Assembly: GCF_001913705.1 (NCBI RefSeq)
Contig: NZ_MKQD01000012.1
Location: forward strand, 1-62,784
Reading direction: 5' to 3'
Length of the DNA stretch: 62,784 bases
DNA from: Thalassotalea sp. PP2-459
Lineage (GTDB): Bacteria; Pseudomonadota; Gammaproteobacteria; Enterobacterales; Alteromonadaceae
This document shows positions 8,052 through 17,314 of this stretch, in pieces. Under the pieces are notes generated by a model. The model saw only the letters and a list, made by a program, of their open reading frames with translations, searched no databases and had not been told where the DNA came from. How positions within the stretch are numbered: position 1 is the stretch's first letter; each line of letters opens with the position of its first letter. The translations under genes were made by a program, and so were the position numbers.

Positions 8052-8888
8052 TTAAATGTGACCTAACACCGATAAAATTTCCACACCTTGTTGATTACAA
8101 TATTGTAATCCAGAATCGACATCTTGGGCCGTCAAACCAAGTTCCTGCAAAAGATGATTTCCTAAAAATGTTTTCTTTGCATACATGCCAGGATGCGAAT
8201 TAATTAACGCTAAACGTGTGGTAATAAACAACAAACTTGCTTCATTAGATAATTCATTCTGATAAGCATCAGCATACTGTGCGATAGGCTCAACGATAAC
8301 TGACGGTAACTGCCACGAGGTTAACAACGCGGCACTTAATTGTGAATACGTAAAGCCCAATACATCTTTTTGTCGCTCCCAAGGCGTTTCTCCTTGGTGG
8401 TAACCTTCGCTGTATTTAACTTGCTTTGGCGCTAAATGTACTAATACTAATGCGCCTATATTATGAAATAGCCCTGATAGAAATAAACTTTTTTCGCTAG
8501 GCATTTTAAGTTGTTTAGCAAAAAACTGGGTTAATAACGCACAATCAACGCTGATCTCCCAAAACCTATCCATGTCTGCGATGTTGGAATCAATACCAGA
8601 AAATGCAGCCGTTACCCCATAAGCATCAACTAAGTTTTCTACTTCTTTAATCCCTAATATCATTAAGGCACGATCGATTGAAACCACTTCACGGGGAAAA
8701 CCGAACATGGGGCTATTTGCTATTTTTAATAATTTTGAAGCAATGGCCGGTTCAAGAGACAATACTTGAGCAATATCGTCTAATGTTGAGCTTTCATCCG
8801 CAATCAGCCTTTTAAGCGTCATGTAAACATCTGGTAACACACATAACTCTTGTGCTTGTGCCACATATTGATCAACACTAGTTCTCAT
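8052..8888 (-). CDS. HDOD domain-containing protein
   Basis: A 278-residue protein consisting almost wholly of an HDOD domain, a relative of HD phosphohydrolases lacking the catalytic metal site and used in bacterial signalling. Typical stretches are LPDVYMTLKRLIADESSTLDDIA, the SKLLKIANSPMFGFPREVVSIDRALMILG region, and FLSGLFHNIGALVL, where HN replaces the catalytic HD. There is no receiver or GGDEF domain attached. Start ATG at 8888 follows AGGGG. The downstream flank is repeat element A. The partner is unknown; roles of the family include chemotaxis, biofilm and type IV pili control. Confidence 0.9.
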   Translation of the reverse strand: MRTSVDQYVAQAQELCVLPDVYMTLKRLIADESSTLDDIAQVLSLEPAIASKLLKIANSPMFGFPREVVSIDRALMILGIKEVENLVDAYGVTAAFSGIDSNIADMDRFWEISVDCALLTQFFAKQLKMPSEKSLFLSGLFHNIGALVLVHLAPKQVKYSEGYHQGETPWERQKDVLGFTYSQLSAALLTSWQLPSVIVEPIAQYADAYQNELSNEASLLFITTRLALINSHPGMYAKKTFLGNHLLQELGLTAQDVDSGLQYCNQQGVEILSVLGHI

Positions 8889-8919
8889 GATTTCCCCTTA
8901 TAATACAAAAGAATAAACG

Positions 8920-9867
8920 CTAATAGTGCTTAAGTTTACTGTTGACTTTGGCAAATACTATCATTAGCACCAAAATCATTAACCCTGCAATTAAACCAAC
9001 AACACCATCATGCACCACACTGATTATTGTTGCCCAACTATTACCCAATAAAGCCGCTACGTAGTGAGTGATACTGATTGAAATATCATGTAAAAACGCG
9101 ATGCTATGAACAAGTATGCCGCCGCCAACTAAGAACATCGCTAATGTGCCTACCACCGATAACAATTTCATCAATAAAGGCGCAAATATTAATAACCCCC
9201 GCCCGCAAGTTCGCTGCAATTGATTGAAACCACCTGACTTAGATTTCTTCAATAAATATAATCCTAGGTCATCTAGCTTAACAATGCCTGCTACTAAACC
9301 ATAAACACCAACAGTAAATGCGATAGCTAAACTACTGAGCACCGCAATTTGTGTTTCAAAGCTTGCTTCTTTGACTGACCCCAACACAATAACCACAATT
9401 TCAGCTGATAGAATAAAGTCTGTTCTAATGGCACCTTTAATTTTATCTTTTTCTAATTGCACTAAATCAACGTTATTTTGCGTTAACTTATCCAGTACTT
9501 CTTGATGATATTTTGCTTTTTCTTCTTTGCTTTGTAGAAATTTATGGGTAACTTTTTCTGCCCCCTCAAAGCACAAATACAAACCGCCCAGTACCATTAA
9601 AATAGTAATTAAAGGTGGATAAATAGCGCTAATTAGCAACGCGGCAGGTACTAAAATTAATTTATTAACAAAAGAGCCTTTCGTAACCGCCCACACCACA
9701 GGTAATTCCCGCTGTGCTTTTACACCAGAGACTTGTTGAGCATTTAACGCAAGATCATCCCCCAAAACACCAGCTGTTTTCTTAGCTGCAACCTTTGAAA
9801 GTACAGCAACATCGTCTAATACAGTGGCGATATCATCGATTAACGCGAGTAAGTTTACCCCTGGCAC
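8920..9867 (-). CDS. DUF808 family inner membrane protein (YedI-like)
   Basis: A multi-pass membrane protein of about 315 residues resembling E. coli YedI. The N-terminal block NLLALIDDIATVLDD followed by VAAKKTAGVLGDDLALNAQQ and RELPVVWAVTKGS is characteristic. Several hydrophobic helices follow, including two near the C-terminus. The open frame reaches a TTG at 9885, but the GTG at 9867 is chosen: it has AGGA six bases upstream, and the resulting N-terminus aligns with the family start. The function of DUF808 proteins is not established. It is upstream of the HDOD gene on the same strand with a 31-bp gap, so cotranscription is likely. Confidence 0.87.
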   Translation of the reverse strand: MPGVNLLALIDDIATVLDDVAVLSKVAAKKTAGVLGDDLALNAQQVSGVKAQRELPVVWAVTKGSFVNKLILVPAALLISAIYPPLITILMVLGGLYLCFEGAEKVTHKFLQSKEEKAKYHQEVLDKLTQNNVDLVQLEKDKIKGAIRTDFILSAEIVVIVLGSVKEASFETQIAVLSSLAIAFTVGVYGLVAGIVKLDDLGLYLLKKSKSGGFNQLQRTCGRGLLIFAPLLMKLLSVVGTLAMFLVGGGILVHSIAFLHDISISITHYVAALLGNSWATIISVVHDGVVGLIAGLMILVLMIVFAKVNSKLKHY

Positions 9868-9914
9868 TTTTATTCCTATATTCAATTGATAATCGTTAAC
9901 TGTATCATGAATTT

Positions 9915-9931
9915 AAACGTTGCAAACGTTT
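9915..9931. promoter_or_regulatory. LacI/PurR-like palindrome in the divergent promoter region
   Basis: AAACGTT (9915-9921) and AACGTTT (9925-9931) form an inverted repeat. The stretch GCAAACGTTTAG matches the core of a PurR-type operator (GCAAACGTTTGC). It lies between the divergent DUF808 and extracellular nuclease genes. Binding by PurR or another LacI-family protein is inference. Confidence 0.35.
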
Positions 9932-10126
9932 AGTATCGTAAACATTCAGATAAACAATGTCATGCATTCAAGTCGTTAATAACTAAACCATATCATTCAT
10001 AAAAATGACATGTAGACTTCATAAAGGCTACACACATTATTAACAAATCCTTAACGTAAAACACTTACCATTTGGTCAGCTTTTATAAGCTATTCACTTT
10101 TACTTACTTGATAACGGCCAAAAAAC

Positions 10127-12688
10127 ATGAAAAAAATACCTTTATTAGTCTTATCTGCATTGCTCACCAGTACAGCATCGGCAGATATCATAATTTCAGA
10201 ATACGTTGAGGGAAGTAGTTACAACAAAGCGATTGAGCTATTTAATACCAGCGCTCAAAGCGTCGATCTCTCTCAATATCAACTTGCCTTATACTTTAAT
10301 GGTAAAACGACAGCAGGAAACACCATTAACTTAAGCGGCACCATAGCCGCTAATAGTACTTTCGTGATTGCACATCGTGACATTGATAGCAGTGTTGCAA
10401 CCCAGTTAACAACAGGCAGTTTACTGTTTAACGGTGATGATGCTATCGTGTTAAAGAAAGCAAATACGATTATTGATTCAATAGGAAAAATCGGCCAAGA
10501 CCCTGGTAGCCAATGGGGTAGCGCATTAACAAGTACAAAAGACAATACCTTAGTGCGTAAATCTTCTATCAGCAGTGGCGATACAAACCCAAATGATGAC
10601 TTTAACCCCGCAGGCCAATGGATAGGCTTTGCAAAGAATACCCTTGATTCATTAGGCTCTCATCAGTTTGACGGTTCAACGGATAATGGAGACCCTGGTG
10701 ACGGTGACAATGGTTCAGGTGATGGTGGTGATGGTGATGGTGGAGATTCTCCAGCAACCAGCAACTGTGGTGATACATATACTAGCATAGCAAATATTCA
10801 AGGAAGTAGTAACAGTACCCCATTATCAGGGCATACAGTGTGGACAGAAGGTATTGTCACTCATACTCTTCAGCATACTGGTTATAAAGGTTTTTTCATT
10901 CAAAGCGCTGATCTTGAAGCAGACAATAACGCCATGACTTCAGAAGGTGTATTTGTTTATCACCAAGCTGATACAGTTGCCGTCGGCGATAACATTCGTT
11001 TACACGCGAAAGTTAGTGAATATAACAATTTAACGCAACTTTCTACGGTGACTGAGCTACAGGTGTGTCAAACTGCGGTCAGTTTGCCTGCTGCACAATT
11101 AGTTACTTTACCCCTTGATGCAACCCAACGAGAAGCACTTGAAGGTATGAGGGTTACCATAAAAGATGCAGTGATCACAGATACCTATAACTATGGCCGC
11201 TATGGTCAGTTCGAAGTTGCCTCTGAACGTTTATATACACCAACGCAAGTATCTGAACCTGGCGCTTCGGCCAATCAGTTAGCAATAGAAAACGCTGAAA
11301 AATCGATTCTTGTTGATGACGGTGAAACAGCACAAAACCCTGAAATGTTGCCCGCGCCAACGCCAGAGCTAAGTGCCATTAATTCATTACGAAGTGGTGA
11401 TACAATACCAACATTGACTGGTATCTTGTCATTTCACTTTACTAATTATCAAATCCTACCAACAACACCTCTTGCTACCCAAACCACCAATGCTCGCCAG
11501 CAAACGCCTACCATTACTAACGTGGGTAATTTACGAGTTGCAAGCTTTAACGTGCTTAATTACTTTAATGGCAATGGCTTAGGAGGTGGTTTTCCAACCG
11601 CTAGAGGTGCTAAAACCGAAGCGGAGTTTGTGCGTCAGCGTGATAAAATTATTGCTGCCATTGCAACCATTAACGCTGATATTATCGGTTTAATGGAAAT
11701 AGAAAACGACGGATACGGCGCACAATCAGCCATTGCCGATCTTACTCAAGGGATAAACGCTTACTTTAATGATAACGTTTATCAGTTTGTTGCTCCTGCG
11801 GAAAGTCAAATGGGAAGTGATGCAATAGCCGTTGGCATACTTTATAAAGCGAATTCAGTGACACCTGTTGAGGCTGCTAAAGTATTAAATAGCCAAAACT
11901 CTGCTAAAGATGAAAATGGCCAAGTACTATTCTTATCAAACAAGAACCGCCCTGTTGTAACACAGTTATTTAAACATCAAGCGTCTGAACAAGAAATTGT
12001 GATTGCGGTTAATCATTTAAAATCGAAAGGTAGTCACTGCAACAGCCTTAACGACTATGATAACAATGATGGGCAAGGTAACTGTAACTTAACGCGTACA
12101 CGAGCCGCTAAAGCACTTGGCTTGTTCTTAAATAAAGAATATGTCGAGCTGCCCACCCTCGTTATTGGCGATTTAAACGCCTATTTAAAAGAAGATCCTA
12201 TTGTTGCGTTAGCAAATGCCGGCTTTGATGACTTATTTACTACCTTAAATAAAGTGGATGCCTATAGTTATATCTTTGATGGACAACTCGGCCAATTAGA
12301 TCACGCGTTAGCTAATCAAGCTTTAGCACAGCATGTGGTAGATGTTGTCACTTGGCCTATAAACGCCGATGAACCTCGCGTACTTGATTACAGCATGCAA
12401 TATCAAAACGCGACACATCACGCAAAATACTACGCCCCTGATGCATTCCGTTCATCAGACCACGACCCTATTATTGTCGAAATTTCGTTAACACAAGACA
12501 GTATGTTTGGAGATTTAGATCAAGATTCTGATGTAGATACCCAAGACATCACGCTGTTTTTAACATTATCAGCATCAAATGAATTAACCGATTTAGCTTA
12601 CGACTTTAATAACGACAAACAACTCAACCGCCGAGATGTTCGCGGTTACATGCAACTGTGTACTCGTGCTCGATGCGCTACTGAATAA
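10127..12688 (+). CDS. exeM: ExeM/NucH-type extracellular nuclease with lamin-tail and dockerin-like domains
   Basis: An 853-residue secreted endonuclease. In order: signal peptide 1-19 (cleavage after TASA), a lamin-tail domain (about 20-165, IIISEYVEGSSYNKAIELFN), an Asp/Gly-rich linker (about 180-212), an OB-like ExeM domain (about 215-450), an endonuclease/exonuclease/phosphatase domain (about 465-785) and a dockerin-like module (794-853). Catalytic motifs seen are LMEIEND, VNHLKSKGSHC, IGDLNAYL and SSDHDPIIVE. The last module has two calcium-loop repeats, DLDQDSDVDTQD (796-807) and DFNNDKQLNRRD (826-837), then Cys845 and Cys850. ExeM of Shewanella digests extracellular DNA. Most ExeM proteins end in a GlyGly-CTERM or nothing; here the dockerin-like end takes that place. 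A cohesin-like gene follows after 20 bp. Confidence 0.92.
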   Translation: MKKIPLLVLSALLTSTASADIIISEYVEGSSYNKAIELFNTSAQSVDLSQYQLALYFNGKTTAGNTINLSGTIAANSTFVIAHRDIDSSVATQLTTGSLLFNGDDAIVLKKANTIIDSIGKIGQDPGSQWGSALTSTKDNTLVRKSSISSGDTNPNDDFNPAGQWIGFAKNTLDSLGSHQFDGSTDNGDPGDGDNGSGDGGDGDGGDSPATSNCGDTYTSIANIQGSSNSTPLSGHTVWTEGIVTHTLQHTGYKGFFIQSADLEADNNAMTSEGVFVYHQADTVAVGDNIRLHAKVSEYNNLTQLSTVTELQVCQTAVSLPAAQLVTLPLDATQREALEGMRVTIKDAVITDTYNYGRYGQFEVASERLYTPTQVSEPGASANQLAIENAEKSILVDDGETAQNPEMLPAPTPELSAINSLRSGDTIPTLTGILSFHFTNYQILPTTPLATQTTNARQQTPTITNVGNLRVASFNVLNYFNGNGLGGGFPTARGAKTEAEFVRQRDKIIAAIATINADIIGLMEIENDGYGAQSAIADLTQGINAYFNDNVYQFVAPAESQMGSDAIAVGILYKANSVTPVEAAKVLNSQNSAKDENGQVLFLSNKNRPVVTQLFKHQASEQEIVIAVNHLKSKGSHCNSLNDYDNNDGQGNCNLTRTRAAKALGLFLNKEYVELPTLVIGDLNAYLKEDPIVALANAGFDDLFTTLNKVDAYSYIFDGQLGQLDHALANQALAQHVVDVVTWPINADEPRVLDYSMQYQNATHHAKYYAPDAFRSSDHDPIIVEISLTQDSMFGDLDQDSDVDTQDITLFLTLSASNELTDLAYDFNNDKQLNRRDVRGYMQLCTRARCATE

Positions 12689-12708
12689 TCATTAATTAAG
12701 GGAAAAAC

Positions 12709-13233
12709 ATGAAAAATTTATTTATACTACTTTGCTTGTTTGTTGCGACAAACGCGAACGCTAACCTCATCTCGTTAAACAGCGATCAAGCGAGCTACAA
12801 TACAAACGACAACGTACTATTAAACATTGCCGTTGAACAAGTCGCAGCAGAAATGGCTACGCTTGAAGTTGACATAGCTTTTGATAATACCTTGTTATCA
12901 TTTGAAGATTTTGTTTTTGATTCTATGATGATGTCACCACCTTCACCTGCATTTGGCCCGTTATTTACTGACGTTACGTTAAGCCAACCGGGTTTACTTT
13001 CAGTAGCCGTTTGGTGGTTTGATGCCACAGAAGTGCCCTCAACTTCCTTTAATTTAGGTATTGCAGAATTTACAGCGCTTGCTTACTTTACCGCATCGTT
13101 TGACATTGCAGCAGTTAGACAATTTGATATCAACGGTGACGAGATTGTCAGTGCGATTAATGAACCTGCAACGGGCCTTTTACTATTCCTAAGCCTCTTT
13201 GCTTTGTTCCGTAAAAAGTACCATAACGCTTAA
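12709..13233 (+). CDS. Cohesin-like secreted protein with PEP-CTERM-like tail, partner of the nuclease
   Basis: A 174-residue protein with a signal peptide (about 1-18, ending ATNANA). Residues 19-145 form a beta-rich domain starting LISLNSDQASYNTNDNVLL and continuing ATLEVDIAFDNTLLSFEDF, which is the opening pattern of cohesin domains. The C-terminus is NEPATG, a hydrophobic stretch and FRKK: a PEP-CTERM-like sorting signal with NEP in place of PEP. It begins 20 bp after the nuclease with GGGA upstream, so the two form an operon. A second, similar protein follows the collagenase at 21324. Likely role, inferred: a surface-anchored receptor for the dockerin-like end of the nuclease. Confidence 0.75.
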   Translation: MKNLFILLCLFVATNANANLISLNSDQASYNTNDNVLLNIAVEQVAAEMATLEVDIAFDNTLLSFEDFVFDSMMMSPPSPAFGPLFTDVTLSQPGLLSVAVWWFDATEVPSTSFNLGIAEFTALAYFTASFDIAAVRQFDINGDEIVSAINEPATGLLLFLSLFALFRKKYHNA

Positions 13234-13248
13234 TCAAGGTTTCATCAT

Positions 13249-13279
13249 AAAAAAGCCCTGTTAATTAACAGGGCTTTTT
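13249..13279. terminator. Bidirectional terminator between cohesin-like gene and efpL
   Basis: AAAAAGCCCTGTTAA pairs with TTAACAGGGCTTTTT in a GC-rich stem with an A-tract on one side and a T-tract on the other. It serves both convergent transcripts. Confidence 0.92.
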
Positions 13280-13322
13280 CATCAATTGCGTTGTATAGTA
13301 ACGTTCACGTTAAAACAGAATC

Positions 13323-13895
13323 TTACTTATCACCACGCCCCATAAACTTTTTCTCATCGGTGTTAATTTTTACGATATCACCCGTTGAAATATGTTCAGG
13401 CACTTGAATAATTAACCCCGTTGAAAGTGTAGCGGGCTTCGTTCTTGATGTCGCAGACGCCCCTTTAATGGAAGGATCAGTTTCTAATACGGCTAACTCA
13501 ACGCTTGAGGGTAAGTCGATACCTACTGGAGAACCATCCACTAAAATTACCTGAACACCTTGAGTAGATTCATTGATAAACAGTACTTCGTCGCTAATAG
13601 ATGCTTTATTTAGGTTGTATGGTGTGTAATCTTCGTTATCCATAAACACATACTCTTCACCATCAATATAAGAAAACATGACAGGTCGTCGAATTAAGTC
13701 CGCATAGTTCAGCATATCTGAATCTTTAAACGTTTCATCGACTTTACCGCCTGTCACCACATCGTACATACGCATGCGATACAAACTTCCACCTGCTCTG
13801 CCCTGTGGCACTGAACGTTCAATATCTTTTATAATAAATACACCGCCATTGTGCTCAATAGCTTGGTTTTTCTTTACATCACTTGCCTTTGGCAT
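13323..13895 (-). CDS. efpL: Elongation factor P-like protein EfpL (YeiP)
   Basis: A 190-residue three-domain EF-P paralogue. It begins [18 protein letters not shown], and the C-terminal [18 protein letters not shown] and [15 protein letters not shown] are typical of YeiP. The tip loop of domain I has Arg33 ([11 protein letters not shown]), where EF-P carries a modified Lys or Arg. Arg33 and the longer loop mark the EfpL subfamily. EfpL rescues ribosomes stalled at polyproline and some other motifs. ATG at 13895 has AAGGAAA upstream. It is monocistronic, with a terminator on its 3' side. Confidence 0.93.
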   Translation of the reverse strand: MPKASDVKKNQAIEHNGGVFIIKDIERSVPQGRAGGSLYRMRMYDVVTGGKVDETFKDSDMLNYADLIRRPVMFSYIDGEEYVFMDNEDYTPYNLNKASISDEVLFINESTQGVQVILVDGSPVGIDLPSSVELAVLETDPSIKGASATSRTKPATLSTGLIIQVPEHISTGDIVKINTDEKKFMGRGDK

Positions 13896-13926
13896 GTTAT
13901 TTCCTTAAATGTTAAACAAACTTTTA

Positions 13927-14859
13927 TTAATCATTATAACTATTGTTAGCGAGAATATATGCCAAACCAGCATTAATCACCGTTGCTTGTGCTAAATTAC
14001 AATTATCAGTATCAACCTTAGGGCTGTCTGGGTAAACTTCTGTTGTGGTTACATATTTTGCGTCACTAAAGCCCATACATAAACCAAGTGGTCTAGCGTC
14101 ATAATTGATTACTCCGAACTGTTCTATCGTTTCGCCAATTAATCTATTTTCATCATCAGCGGGAGCAATATGCGTTATTTTAGCAACGGCATCTATTATC
14201 GCTTTTTGAAAAGCAGGTTGTGGTTTAGCTGTGTTAGCAACAAGGTAAAAGCCGTCAGGGATATTCCAATTATCATGTACCGTTGCATCTCTCGCGGCAA
14301 GCGCAGGTCTAAATTCTGAGTTATCGGTATCAGTGGTTTCGTGTAAATCAAAATGCGCTAGTAGCTCAACGCCTAACTCATCAATGAACGACATTAACTT
14401 TTCAGATTCTGGCGCAGGGCTTGGTTGATAAAAAGAACGGTTTGGATCAATCGCTAAAGGGTTCCAGCGATTAATCGTTTCATACCCCCACGGACTAACA
14501 CAAGGCGCAATGATAAAGTTGACCTGTTCATGAAAGTTTTCGGCAAATTGTTCTGCAAACAATAAAGCACCATGCACACCACTTGTTTCGTAGCCGTGAA
14601 CACCACCAGTCACCAGCACCGTTGGTTTGTTGTTAGTATAGGCTTTAGAAACTAACGCTAACAAAGGATAAGCTTCTTCGTTATAAGGTAAGGCACCGTA
14701 CTGTTTAACGGTAAAATGATCGGTTAATTGGTTTATTTTACTGACCACTTCTTGTTGATAACTTCGTTTTATTTGTTGTTTTTCACGCCATTGGGCTTTT
14801 TCTGCTGGCCCCCATTTAATACCGGGCTTGCCAATGGGGTAGAGAGTTTCGTTTTGCAT
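13927..14859 (-). CDS. M14 family zinc carboxypeptidase-like protein
   Basis: A 310-residue cytoplasmic metallohydrolase of the M14 superfamily (carboxypeptidase/succinylglutamate desuccinylase group). Zinc ligands are visible as His and Glu in TGGVHGYETSG (H-x-x-E) and His in LAHFDLHETTD. The Arg and Asn of DPNRSFYQP fit the substrate-binding NR pair. TTTEVYPDS contains the probable catalytic Glu. No signal peptide is present, so it acts inside the cell. It lies about 30 bp upstream of efpL on the same strand and may be cotranscribed. Substrate unknown: a peptide or an N-acyl amino acid are both possible. Confidence 0.87.
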   Translation of the reverse strand: MQNETLYPIGKPGIKWGPAEKAQWREKQQIKRSYQQEVVSKINQLTDHFTVKQYGALPYNEEAYPLLALVSKAYTNNKPTVLVTGGVHGYETSGVHGALLFAEQFAENFHEQVNFIIAPCVSPWGYETINRWNPLAIDPNRSFYQPSPAPESEKLMSFIDELGVELLAHFDLHETTDTDNSEFRPALAARDATVHDNWNIPDGFYLVANTAKPQPAFQKAIIDAVAKITHIAPADDENRLIGETIEQFGVINYDARPLGLCMGFSDAKYVTTTEVYPDSPKVDTDNCNLAQATVINAGLAYILANNSYND

Positions 14860-15064
14860 AGGTTAATCTGTATTATTCGTGCGTTGGCAAGATTATACCG
14901 AAAGCCATGTATTATTCATCCCTCAGTTTATGTTAATCGAAATTTTCACTATGTTTTGTTACATCTATTCTCGATTAAACGCCGAGAGTTTACGATAAAT
15001 TATACTTATATTGTATTGGATAGAGCGTTACACTAAAGCTATCTCTCGAAAGGATTTCTACGTT

Positions 15065-16150
15065 ATGTATAAGCAAATACTGTTTCTTCTCACCCTCTCT
15101 ACAATGTTGAGTAAGGTTATTATTGCTCAAGAGTATGAGACCATTGAACCACCAAGAAAATTAACAGAAAAACAAGCTGAAATAGCAGAGAAAAACTATC
15201 TTCAATATTGTGCTTTATGTCACGGTAAAGACAGACAAGGCCATGTGAACGACCATGCACCTTCATTAAAAAGCGCCAGTCTATTTCAGTCTGGTGTGCC
15301 TCATGCCATTTTAAGGCCAATGTCATATGGTCGAACTGGCACTCCAATGGGCGGCTATTTAGATGAGGTTGGTGGCCCTATGACATTAGAAGAAACATGG
15401 AACTTAACCTATTGGTTATTCGAAAAATCAGGCGTTGATCGGGTTAAATTGTCAACGAACCCTGTGCAAGGTGATATTAAAAAAGGCGAACGAGTCTATC
15501 AAAAAGAATGTTCAACTTGTCATGGCATCAACGGCGAAGGTATAACAGCTCCAGCTTTAGGAAATCCTTCAGCGCTAGCACACAACACCGATGAATTCAT
15601 TCGTTATGCTATTCGACATGGTAGGCAAAATACCCCAATGAAAGCTTATCAAGGGATTTTACCAGAGCAATCAATTAACGATATTACCGCTTTTTTACGC
15701 AGCAAAGCCAGTGGCTGGCAAGATAATAAGCCAGTATTAAAACAACTACCAACGCCTGCAGAATATGTGGTAAACCCTGAGGGTGAACACCCAAATTTCA
15801 CGCTTAAAGATGATCAATATGTGATGGCTGAAGACCTATATAAAGCCTTAGAAAAAAAACAGAAAATGGTATTATTTGATACTCGTGTAACCTCGGTATG
15901 GCAAACGGCTCATATTAAAGGTTCCGTGCCATTACCTTATTATGCAGATCTTGATGCTATGATTGCAGACATCCCTACAGACGTTCAAATTGTTGCTTAT
16001 TGTTCATGCCCGCGTGCTGCCGCTGATCATGTAGTCAATAAATTACGACATAAAGGTTTTACAAAAACAGCCGTTTTGTGGGAAGGTATTTTTGGTTGGA
16101 TGCACCTTGGCTTCCCTGTCACTCGTGGTGATTTATCCACCCTTGATTAA
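15065..16150 (+). CDS. Secreted dihaem cytochrome c fused to a rhodanese domain
   Basis: A 361-residue periplasmic protein. Signal peptide 1 to about 21 (MYKQILFLLTLSTML...IIA). Two class I cytochrome c domains have haem sites CALCH (49-53) and CSTCH (149-153), with distal Met candidates in the MGGYLD and MKAYQG segments. A rhodanese-like domain follows at about 250-361 with FDTRVTSVWQTAHIKGSVPL and a catalytic loop AYCSCPRAAA (Cys313, Cys315). The frame extends upstream to 15011, but the ATG at 15065 gives the signal peptide and has AAAGGA upstream. The fusion suggests sulfur or thiosulfate chemistry linked to electron transfer. It is followed after 29 bp by an aldo/keto reductase. Confidence 0.9.
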   Translation: MYKQILFLLTLSTMLSKVIIAQEYETIEPPRKLTEKQAEIAEKNYLQYCALCHGKDRQGHVNDHAPSLKSASLFQSGVPHAILRPMSYGRTGTPMGGYLDEVGGPMTLEETWNLTYWLFEKSGVDRVKLSTNPVQGDIKKGERVYQKECSTCHGINGEGITAPALGNPSALAHNTDEFIRYAIRHGRQNTPMKAYQGILPEQSINDITAFLRSKASGWQDNKPVLKQLPTPAEYVVNPEGEHPNFTLKDDQYVMAEDLYKALEKKQKMVLFDTRVTSVWQTAHIKGSVPLPYYADLDAMIADIPTDVQIVAYCSCPRAAADHVVNKLRHKGFTKTAVLWEGIFGWMHLGFPVTRGDLSTLD

Positions 16151-16179
16151 TCATGTAGATTATTGTTTTAGGAGTTTTT

Positions 16180-17232
16180 ATGAAGTATGTTCGGTTAGGT
16201 AGTAGTTCATTAGAAGTATCAAATGTTTGTTTAGGTACCATGACATGGGGTAAACAAAATATACAACAAGACGCCAATGAACAACTAGACTACGCGCAAT
16301 ATCACGGAGTGAATTTTATCGACACCGCCGAAATGTACGCAGTACCACCTACCGCTGACACTTATGGTAAAACTGAACGTATTATTGGTCATTATTTACA
16401 AGCTAATCCTTCACGCCGAGAAAATTTAGTCATTGCTACAAAAGCCGCTGGCCCTGGACTTTCATACATACGGGGTGGCTCAGAGATAACACGGAAAACG
16501 GTTATTCAAGCAGTTGATGATTCACTTAAGCGCTTAAGCACCGATCATATTGATCTATATCAGTTACATTGGCCGAATTACACCTCTCCTCACTTTGCTA
16601 AACATTGGCCAAATATGGTTGATTACACTGACGTGAACGCGACTGAAGAAATTGAGAAAATGCATGACATTCTGCAAGGGTTAGCCGACTGTGTTGCCGC
16701 AGGAAAAATTCGCTATTGCGGTTTATCAAATGATACACCTTGGGGAATAAATCAATATGTCAAACTAAGCGAGCAGCACAATTTACCGCGAGTTGTTTCA
16801 GTACAAAATGAATTTAATTTACTTCATACCAAAGATTGGCCGTATGTAATCGAAAACTGTATCCACGAAGATATTGCCTATTTACCTTGGTCACCATTAG
16901 CTTCTGGCGCGCTAACAGGTAAATACTTAAACGGAAGTAGACCAAAAGGTAGTAGATGGACCTTAATGCAAAGACATGGATTGTTTAGAGATACTGCGGC
17001 CGTTGAAAGCGCAGTTCAAAGCCTCAGCGATATTGCTAAGCAAATAAACCTTTCGCCAACTCAACTAGCGCTTGCCTGGGTTAGCCAAGTTAAAGGGGTA
17101 ACTTCCACGATTATTGGCGCTACAAATATGGCACAATTAGAGGAAAATATTGCTGCGTTCGAACTAACGCTTGATGAAGAAATAATGAAAAGCATTGAGC
17201 AATGGCTAAAAACTCATCCTTTCCCTTACTAG
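16180..17232 (+). CDS. Aldo/keto reductase, Tas-like
   Basis: A 350-residue NADP(H)-dependent oxidoreductase of the aldo/keto reductase superfamily, nearest the Tas group. The catalytic tetrad is visible as Asp48 and Tyr53 in NFIDTAEMYAVPP, Lys88 in VIATKAAG and His130 in LYQLHWPNY. The C-terminal cofactor-binding stretch VTSTIIGATNMAQLEENI is present. ATG follows TTAGGAG. It probably shares a transcript with the cytochrome-rhodanese gene; a functional link is not evident. A hairpin terminator follows. Confidence 0.92.
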   Translation: MKYVRLGSSSLEVSNVCLGTMTWGKQNIQQDANEQLDYAQYHGVNFIDTAEMYAVPPTADTYGKTERIIGHYLQANPSRRENLVIATKAAGPGLSYIRGGSEITRKTVIQAVDDSLKRLSTDHIDLYQLHWPNYTSPHFAKHWPNMVDYTDVNATEEIEKMHDILQGLADCVAAGKIRYCGLSNDTPWGINQYVKLSEQHNLPRVVSVQNEFNLLHTKDWPYVIENCIHEDIAYLPWSPLASGALTGKYLNGSRPKGSRWTLMQRHGLFRDTAAVESAVQSLSDIAKQINLSPTQLALAWVSQVKGVTSTIIGATNMAQLEENIAAFELTLDEEIMKSIEQWLKTHPFPY

Positions 17233-17264
17233 GGCGTAATTAGCAAGAGCGGAATAGATACAAA

Positions 17265-17293
17265 AATGCCTCATGCGTAAGTCATGAGGCACT
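17265..17293. terminator. Bidirectional terminator between aldo/keto reductase and PEP-CTERM genes
   Basis: TGCCTCATG (17267-17275) pairs with CATGAGGCA (17283-17291) around a 7-base loop. A-rich bases precede and CTTTAAA follows. The position between two convergent genes fits termination in both directions. Confidence 0.8.
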
Positions 17294-17314
17294 TTAAAGG
17301 TTTAAATATAAAAA

